Shown here one piece after another: positions 53,861 through 58,230 of a DNA stretch of 58,230 nt. A program made the translations under genes and the position numbers. The stretch lies in NCBI RefSeq assembly GCF_010672085.1, contig NZ_JAAHHT010000010.1:1-58230 (forward strand), written 5' to 3'. The first letter of the stretch is position 1. Each line of letters begins with the position of its first letter. The notes beneath the pieces were generated by a model that saw only the letters and a program-made list of their open reading frames with translations, made no database searches and was not told the DNA's origin. Source of the stretch: Okeania sp. SIO3I5. Lineage in GTDB: Bacteria > Cyanobacteriota > Cyanobacteriia > Cyanobacteriales > Microcoleaceae.

Positions 53861-54577
53861 ATGTTTATCAACAGAACAATATCGGTTTATTTGCGGTTCT
53901 TTTTTTTCGGTTTTGCTATTTGGATAGTAGCTTTCTATTTTTTGTTTTCAACTCCGACTACGGCAGTTACTCCTGAAGATTTACCTCCTCTGAAATCTTA
54001 TCCTCTACCAGAAACTTTGGCACAATGGCAAGACCCCAATAATAGTGGTGATTATTTCGAGCAAATTGAAGTTCAGGATGTAGGTTATCTAATTTGGTCG
54101 CAGTTTCCTATTAAAGTTTATCTGGAATCTTCCGATCGCGATGAGTCTCGGTCTCGTGAATGGGTTAAGACTGTAGTAGATGCTATTTGGGAATGGAACA
54201 TTTATTTACCTTTGCAAGTAGTAGATAACCCAGAAGTTGCTGATGTTAAAATTTTTAAGAAGCGACCTCCTTTGATACCAGGAAAATTAAGAGCGCGTTC
54301 AGCAGAAGCTCGCTATCAGTTGTATCAAGATGAGAATGGTGTTTTATCTCATAATTTTGTAATTTGGTTGAGTCCTATGCAAGTAGGTAAATATTTGCCT
54401 GCTGCTGCTCGTCACGAGTTTGGTCATGCTTTGGGTATTTGGGGTCATAGTCCTGAGAAAACTGATGTTATGTATTATTCTCAGGTGGCAGAACCTCCTC
54501 CAATTTCATCTAGAGATGTTAATACTTTGAAGCGAATTTATTTGCAAAGCACTAGACTAGCTTCAAAAAAAATATAG
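53861..54577 (+). CDS. Matrixin-like zinc metalloprotease, membrane-anchored or secreted
   Basis: The 238-residue protein has a hydrophobic N-terminal segment (LRFFFFGFAIWIVAFYFLF, residues 11-29) acting as signal or anchor, then a metzincin-type catalytic core. The zinc motif is HEFGHALGIWGH, residues 185-196: His185, Glu186 and His189 are standard, and the third histidine is one residue later than in matrixins (HExxHxxGxxxH). A Met follows in TDVMYYSQV as the Met-turn. QFPIKVYLE near residue 85 matches the family's first strand. It is likely periplasmic or extracytoplasmic. The start lies 100 bp after the 57-bp array and has no good ribosome site. Confidence 0.85.
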   Translation: MFINRTISVYLRFFFFGFAIWIVAFYFLFSTPTTAVTPEDLPPLKSYPLPETLAQWQDPNNSGDYFEQIEVQDVGYLIWSQFPIKVYLESSDRDESRSREWVKTVVDAIWEWNIYLPLQVVDNPEVADVKIFKKRPPLIPGKLRARSAEARYQLYQDENGVLSHNFVIWLSPMQVGKYLPAAARHEFGHALGIWGHSPEKTDVMYYSQVAEPPPISSRDVNTLKRIYLQSTRLASKKI

Positions 54578-54700
54578 TCAGAACTTAAGCAGAAACCTGG
54601 TTGCTTGAATATTTTACATAAAGAGAAAGGAGTCACCAGTCAGCAGGGAACAAGGGCAAAAGAAGGTATAGTTTTTTATCACTAATTATCCGAAGATGAT

Positions 54701-54817
54701 ATGACACGAGAAGAGATTGTCAAAGAATATCCACCCTTGACTTTAGAAAATGAGGGGGTAGCGATCGCTTACGATCAAAAAAATAATTCTTGCTTTAGTT
54801 ATAATCTATTTTTATGA
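54701..54817 (+). CDS. 38-residue ORF overlapping a toxin start (possible DUF433 tail)
   Basis: MTREEIVKEYPPLTLENEGV, then AIAYDQKNNSCFSYNLFL. The first half resembles the TxEEILxDYPxLT helix of DUF433 proteins, without the rest of the domain. Its stop overlaps the ATG of the toxin pseudogene (ATGA). It is probably a relic, and its sequence carries a HIP1 site (GCGATCGC). Confidence 0.3.
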   Translation: MTREEIVKEYPPLTLENEGVAIAYDQKNNSCFSYNLFL

Positions 54818-55170
54818 GAGAAATTCTCTTCTATAAAACTGATTCTGGATATTGCCCCGTAGAAGATTTTATTGATTCTCTTTCGGGGAAACAAGCTCAA
54901 AAAGTGCTTTGGGTGTTACGCTTAGTTGAGGAGCTTGATTCTGTCCCAAGTCAGTATTTGAAAAAATTAGTGAATACTAATGATATTTAGGAAGTAAGAG
55001 TTGGATTTGGCAACGATATTTTTCGTTTGCTAGGTTTTTTTGAGAACGGAAACTTAATTATTTTAACTAATGGATTTGCTAAAAAAACCCAGAAAACACC
55101 AGTTGGAGAAATTGAGTTAGCTGAAAAGCGAAAACAAGATTATTTAAGTAGGAAGCAAAATGATGAGTGA
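54814..55170 (+). pseudogene. HigB-like (RelE superfamily, Gp49-type) toxin with in-frame stop
   Basis: The frame reads MREILFYKTDSGYCPVEDFI, DSLSGKQAQKVLWVLRL, VEELDSVPSQYLKKLVN, TNDI, then TAG at 54988-54990, then [35 protein letters not shown] and a C-terminal helix to the TGA at 55168. The family has Trp at the stop position (W-E-V-R), so one base (TGG to TAG) inactivated it. Everything else is intact. Its end overlaps the antitoxin start by 11 bp, the normal toxin-first layout. Confidence 0.88.
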
Positions 55171-55540
55171 TGTCAAGAAATATATTGAGAAACGGAAACA
55201 AATCGATCCTGAATTTACTGAAGGATTTGAGTCGGGATATGCCAGTTTTAAGATCGGGGTGATTTTAGCCCAAGCAAGGGAAGAAACTGGTATGACAATA
55301 GAAGAGCTAGCTAGTCGGTTGAATTGGAATAAGTCAACTATTTTTCAAATAGAAAATAATAGTTCTGATGTTAGCATTTCTATTCTGGAAAAATATGCCC
55401 GAGAGGTAGTTCAACAATTAATTATTAGACATCTCCGAAAATTAAAAATAGAATCAATTCTTATCCAGAAATTATCAATTACTTCTCACTATTGCCTGTT
55501 ATATGTTCCCTGTTCCCTCTTTTCCGGAGAGGTCTATTAA
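55160..55540 (+). CDS. XRE-family (HigA-like) antitoxin with MITE-derived C-terminus
   Basis: Residues 1-90 are an ordinary helix-turn-helix antitoxin: [38 protein letters not shown] and [13 protein letters not shown]. Family members end about ten residues later. Here, from IIRHLRK on, the frame enters MITE family 1 (left end TTAGACATCTCCGAAAA at 55424) and adds about 35 codons (SLFSGEVY at the end) that come from the element. The DNA-binding domain is whole, but the C-terminal strand is altered. It partners the broken toxin upstream. Confidence 0.85.
   Translation: MMSDVKKYIEKRKQIDPEFTEGFESGYASFKIGVILAQAREETGMTIEELASRLNWNKSTIFQIENNSSDVSISILEKYAREVVQQLIIRHLRKLKIESILIQKLSITSHYCLLYVPCSLFSGEVY
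55424..55540. mobile_element. MITE family 1, complete copy inside the antitoxin gene
   Basis: TTAGACATCTCCGAAAATT at the left and CTTTTCCGGAGAGGTCTATTAA at the right, about 115 bp, with a TGTTCCCTGTTCCCTC core. It is the most complete copy in the window along with 18463-18596. Confidence 0.85.
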
Positions 55541-55550
55541 TTATTCATTA

Positions 55551-55838
55551 TTAATTATTAATTGTTGAAAGGGTGTCCACCGGCTCACGACTTGGTTCCT
55601 CGTTCAGATTGATGTTGTTGATAACTGGCAGGGTATGACCGAGTTTCAACCCTATTAGAATCCAATCTTCTAGGGTTGAGTGTAACTCGTTTTCGCACTG
55701 ACGCAGAGTGGATGCAAATGCGATAACGCCTTTGCATGATGGAATTCGACCCACGAAAGTGCTGTCTTCAAGTTTGTCGTAAACTGCTTGGGACATTGCT
55801 TCATCGATGTATTGGCTTAAAATATAATTGACGCTCAT
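55551..55838 (-). CDS. HicB-like antitoxin, solitary
   Basis: The 95-residue protein has the HicB fold: DSTFVGRIPSCKGVIAFA and RQCENELHSTLEDWILIGLK, the partial RNase-H-like strand-helix unit. Typical HicB proteins bind the small dsRNA-binding toxin HicA. No hicA (about 60-80 codons with a G-S-H motif) is visible on either side, so this is an orphan. The tail (NEEPSREPVDTLSTINN) is disordered. The downstream end lies 11 bp from the MITE in the antitoxin gene of the opposite strand. Confidence 0.85.
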   Translation of the reverse strand: MSVNYILSQYIDEAMSQAVYDKLEDSTFVGRIPSCKGVIAFASTLRQCENELHSTLEDWILIGLKLGHTLPVINNINLNEEPSREPVDTLSTINN

Positions 55839-56085
55839 GGTTTTGTGCCGATCCTGGGAATATCCATTGGTTGTTTTTGAGAGATAAATACAATTTTAGT
55901 TATAGCAGAGAATACAGGAGTTGGCAGTGGATGTTGCTAGCACAGATTTATCAATTTGTCAATGGAAAACAAAAAAAACTTCATGCAAGAGCGATCGCTC
56001 CTGAAACGTGGTTGGTTTGGGAGGAGCGATCGCCTTGTGGTAGTAAGAACTGTAATCGTATAGGGTTGGCGATGTGTTTCGATTT
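55839..56085. other. Spacer with HIP1 sites
   Basis: Two GCGATCGC sites and an open frame of 72 codons at 55871-56089 without a coding character; no gene is supported. Confidence 0.4.
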
Positions 56086-56402
56086 TTAGGTTACTTCGCT
56101 GTCGAGAATGGCAGGAATATCGCGGGCACCATAGAGTATTCGTATCACTTCAATACAGTCATCTTGAGTGAGATAAAAATTAAGTGGTTGTTAAATCCTT
56201 TAACTGCCAGTTTCCGCAAACCTCCTAAACTAGAGTTTTGTACTGGACTACCTATACCAGGCATCTTTGCCAGTTGTGAAATAGTCTCCCTGGTGGCATC
56301 AAAAAATCGCAATGCTGCATCTATGTTATCTTGAGCAATATAAGCAAATTGCTCGTCTAATTCCTCGTTTGCTTTTGGTCTAATTACAATTTTTCGTGTC
56401 AT
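56086..56402 (-). pseudogene. ParE-type toxin with a frameshift in a T-run
   Basis: The frame begins MTRKIVIRPKANEELDEQ and continues to GLRKLAVKGFNNHLIF, the usual ParE layout. It then shifts in a TTTTT run near 56180: the open frame ends 11 codons later, whereas the next frame continues YLTQDDCIEVIRILYGARDI, PAILDSEVT and stop at 56086-56088. The second half contains the conserved C-terminal strand with R-I-L-x-G-A-R-D. One base appears missing from the homopolymer. The gene starts within the stop of the antitoxin gene (ATGA). Confidence 0.88.
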
Positions 56403-56650
56403 CTTTCTCTATTGCTGAATTTTTCGACAAGCGCACTACGTTTTTCTTCCCACCAACTTTCTATGACTTCAGTAGGCGGGCCGCTGTTGATACCTTCTAA
56501 CAACATGGTTTCTAATTCGTTGGTTTCCTGCTGGTGTCTATATATTAAATGCAAGATGTATTCGCTGGCATTGTTGTAGTTGCCAGAAGCAACTTGTTGG
56601 TTAACAAATTCTTGCATGGATTCGGGGATTGAGATGTTAAGGGTTTTCAT
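56399..56650 (-). CDS. ParD-type antitoxin
   Basis: The 83-residue ribbon-helix-helix antitoxin starts MKTLNISIPESMQEFVNQQV, followed by ASGNYNNASEYILHLIYRHQ (the N-terminal DNA-binding fold), then an acidic toxin-binding tail (LLEGINSGPPTEVIESWW). The frame is intact. The AGGAGG (in the reverse strand of ACCTCCT at 56660-56667) gives a strong ribosome site. It is coupled by ATGA to the frameshifted ParE gene. Confidence 0.92.
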   Translation of the reverse strand: MKTLNISIPESMQEFVNQQVASGNYNNASEYILHLIYRHQQETNELETMLLEGINSGPPTEVIESWWEEKRSALVEKFSNRER

Positions 56651-56744
56651 GGTGTATTTACCTCCTAGTGTAGATGGTAAAAAATAATTGGAATTTTGTC
56701 AAGTTGGGGTTGTTGGCGATCGCTCTTTTAATATCTCCAGAAGG

Positions 56745-56823
56745 AAATGGATTGGCAAACAATCTTTTGAAGAACAACAAGACTTTGGTGTTAGAGTAGT
56801 TAGAGCTTTTGGAGGTACAATTT
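56745..56823 (+). pseudogene. 3' gene fragment before a small ORF
   Basis: One frame gives RKWIGKQSFEEQQDFGVRVV, RAFGGTI and stop at 56821-56823. The end resembles the C-terminus of the protein at 19943-20215 (FGIRIGYNVAVSFGGT), suggesting a remnant of a paralogue. Its stop lies one base before the next ATG. Confidence 0.35.
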
Positions 56824-56824
56824 A

Positions 56825-57124
56825 ATGTTGACTTTAGATGTAGAAAAAATTTTAAATTCGATTCCCAATGAGGTTGCTTGGGAAGATGTTGTGCAGTTGG
56901 ATAAACTAGACGATCGCGTTGCCATAGCTAATAATTTTTCTCCTAATATCGTTGGTGTGAATGATGGTTCTATTGAGTGGTGTCCGAACGAGGAACCGCC
57001 AAGTTATTTGGAAAAATTGGTTTGGTGGTGGGTGGTTCGTCCAGATATGGGAGCAGCTATTGCTCTTGAAGCTCCACAAGAACTAAAAAGGATTGTTAGT
57101 AACTATATTCTGGTAAGTCCTTGA
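56825..57124 (+). CDS. Unknown 99-residue protein
   Basis: No family recognised. The start MLTLDVEKILNSIPNEVAWE follows GGAGG about 10 bp upstream, a good ribosome site. The protein is soluble, acidic, tryptophan-rich in the middle (YLEKLVWWWVVRPDMG), and contains one HIP1-like GCGATCG-derived segment (DDRVAIANN). It may form an operon with the fragment just before it. Confidence 0.6.
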   Translation: MLTLDVEKILNSIPNEVAWEDVVQLDKLDDRVAIANNFSPNIVGVNDGSIEWCPNEEPPSYLEKLVWWWVVRPDMGAAIALEAPQELKRIVSNYILVSP

Positions 57125-57149
57125 GGGCGATCGCTATTTTAATATCTAC

Positions 57150-57239
57150 CAGGACTTACGCAAAATTACAAATCATACACCTTATGTAGGGGCGAATGGC
57201 ATTCGCCCTCTAAAATATGGTAGTTCTGCGTAAGTCCCG
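57150..57239. mobile_element. MITE family 3, third copy
   Basis: CAGGACTTACGCAAAATTAC to TTCTGCGTAAGTCCCG with the GGGGCGAATGGCATTCGCCC hairpin in the middle. Confidence 0.85.
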
Positions 57240-57573
57240 ATCTACAAAAAAAGCGTTCGCGAAGCGTTGCGGATGCAACATCGCTCCTCTAACGTGGTTG
57301 TTTTTGGAGGAGCGATCGCTAGTTCGTAGTAACAACTTTAGTGGTAGACGGTTGGTGGTGGGTTCCGATGGTTGCATTGGGCGATCGCTTTTTTAATATC
57401 AGGACTTACGCAGAACCGCCATATTTCGTAGGGGCGAATGGCATTCGCCCTCTATGGCATTCTTCCCTCTACGGATAGCTTACTGTCTAAGAATTTGCGT
57501 AAGTCCTGAATATTGACGGAAGGCAAAAGGCGTTCGCGAAGCGTTGCGGATGCAACATCGCTTTTTCTCAGTT
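57240..57573. repeat. Spacer with MITE family 3 copy 4 and a duplicated 35-bp repeat
   Basis: CGTTCGCGAAGCGTTGCGG then ATGCAACATCGC occurs at 57252 and again at about 57531. MITE family 3 copy 4 occupies 57400-57509 and carries an extra GCCCTCTATGGCATTC segment in its centre. Several GCGATCGC sites. No gene is supported. Confidence 0.75.
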
Positions 57574-57786
57574 CTATCTCTGTTGATTCTTTTTAATTTT
57601 CTCGTAAATTTCCCTGGCTGTTTTTTCTCCAAACATTTTTTCTTTTAACTCTAAATAATCTATCGACTGTGACATAGTTTCTCGACAGAAGAATGCTGCT
57701 TTAGCAATTCCTAACTGTTCTATAATTACTTTGACACTTTCGGTTCTGATGGCATCCATTTGCGGTACTACTAATTTTTGATTCAT
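57574..57786 (-). CDS. Small cyanobacterial protein, unknown function
   Basis: From the ATG at 57786 the protein has 70 residues: MNQKLVVPQMDAIRTESVKV, then IIEQLGIAKAAFFCRETM and SQSIDYLELKEKMFGEKTAR. The longer upstream frame translates a repeat. It is helical and charged, ending EIYEKIKKNQQR. I do not recognise a named family; the arrangement (single short helix-rich protein beside a transposon end) recalls toxin-antitoxin partners, which is only a guess. Confidence 0.65.
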   Translation of the reverse strand: MNQKLVVPQMDAIRTESVKVIIEQLGIAKAAFFCRETMSQSIDYLELKEKMFGEKTAREIYEKIKKNQQR

Positions 57787-57787
57787 T

Positions 57788-57955
57788 ACAAATAAAATGT
57801 TCCAATTCCCTTGACAAGCTAGGAGGTATTTTGTTATAGTATAGGTCAACACAGGGGGAGGACATCACCTCTGTCAAAACAGCAGTCAGTTTTTTTCTGA
57901 CTGAAGAATCCCGCGTTGTCTCGTAAGGGCAACGTCGGGAGTATGTCAATAACAT
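57788..57955. repeat. IS200/IS605-type end remnant (second copy)
   Basis: The block GGGGGAGGACATCACCTCTG, the CGCGTTGTCTCGTAAGGGC hairpin and GGGAGTATGTCAATAA matches 11100-11270 in order. On the minus strand it reads TTGACATACTCCC... as at the 3' end of cyanobacterial tnpB elements. No transposase coding sequence is attached. Confidence 0.55.
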
Positions 57956-57987
57956 TATTAACAAATTATATGGGATTTTGAACAATT

Positions 57988-58230
57988 AAAGTTCCAGGGT
58001 TCAAGCTTTTTCATTAATTAATGACAATCAAATTGTTCCAACTTCCGATCTAACAGAAAACTTCAATGATTTTTTTCTAGAAGAAATTGCTGATGGAAGC
58101 ACGACAAATTTTAACGGATTTTCTTCAGGTTCTGCAACTGCTACTATTACCCTTGACTTAGTTGGCAATTTTGATCTTCGTAGTTTTATTCTATGGAATG
58201 ATGTCAATGTCTTAGCTGAAGGAATTGAAA
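57988..58230 (+). pseudogene. 5'-truncated secreted-protein-like ORF, runs off the window
   Basis: One frame is open from just after the TAA at 57985 to the window end with no ATG: SSRVQAFSLINDNQIVPTSD, LTENFNDFFLEEIADGSTT, NFNGFSSGSATATITLDLV, GNFDLRSFILWNDVNVLAE. The composition (Asn/Ser/Thr-rich, beta-strand) is that of an extracellular domain, possibly PEP-CTERM or autotransporter-like. The lack of a start and the transposon remnant directly upstream suggest that the N-terminus was lost. More of it lies beyond the window, so an upstream in-frame start elsewhere cannot help. Confidence 0.6.

Noticed and set aside
55871-56089. 72-codon frame between the HicB and ParE genes
   Set aside because: It starts in the HicB upstream region, has no ribosome site and contains HIP1 palindromes typical of spacers here.

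Overview
The window reads as chromosome of a filamentous, probably marine, non-heterocystous cyanobacterium (Oscillatoriales; Trichodesmium/Okeania/Lyngbya-like by impression). Support: low GC, many GCGATCGC (HIP1) palindromes, cyanobacterial families (uptake hydrogenase HupSL without a Tat signal, CrhR-like DEAD helicase, CYP110-like P450, Lin0512 protein), roughly half non-coding DNA, and heavy loads of short repeats, miniature inverted-repeat elements (MITEs) and decayed TnpB elements. Species assignment is inference.

Layout. 0-14 kb: S-adenosylmethionine decarboxylase (speD), a pentapeptide-repeat protein, ArgJ, a TerB-like protein, a lipoate/octanoate ligase-fold enzyme and a YbjN-domain protein, interleaved with two IS607-type elements (both tnpB genes open, both tnpA genes destroyed), one frameshifted canonical tnpB, a candidate pseudoknotted small RNA at about 2.54-2.70 kb, and two tandem Cys-rich micro-ORFs at 9.2-9.4 kb. 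14.6-18.1 kb: hupS and hupL, separated by an unusual 844-bp spacer built of 202-bp tandem repeats. 19-23 kb: a DUF433 protein, a small aspartyl-protease pair, and a trypsin-FGE-fold protein with a cut-down trypsin-co-occurring (Trypco1-like) gene upstream; the FGE C-terminus looks like a diversity-generating-retroelement target. 23-33 kb: two divergent sulfotransferases, a P450, three tandem glycosyltransferases and a UTP-glucose-1-phosphate uridylyltransferase, a plausible decoration cluster. 34-39.3 kb: a 1743-residue RTX protein followed by a strong terminator.

39-58 kb: repeat-rich DNA, Lin0512 protein, DEAD-box helicase with a long structured leader, NADAR protein, FtsL-like protein plus FtsI, glycogen branching enzyme, a matrixin-like protease, then a graveyard of toxin-antitoxin genes (HigB-like toxin with an in-frame stop, its antitoxin with a MITE-made tail, solitary HicB, frameshifted ParE with intact ParD). 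A 5'-truncated secreted-protein-like ORF runs off the right edge.

The main theme is genome remodelling by tiny elements. At least six short repeat families recur, several inside genes: one truncates the Trypco1-like gene, one supplies a new C-terminus to an antitoxin, one supplies the galU stop codon, and a 32-40 bp repeat is read through in-frame as peptide in two unrelated proteins. No tRNA, rRNA or CRISPR array was seen.
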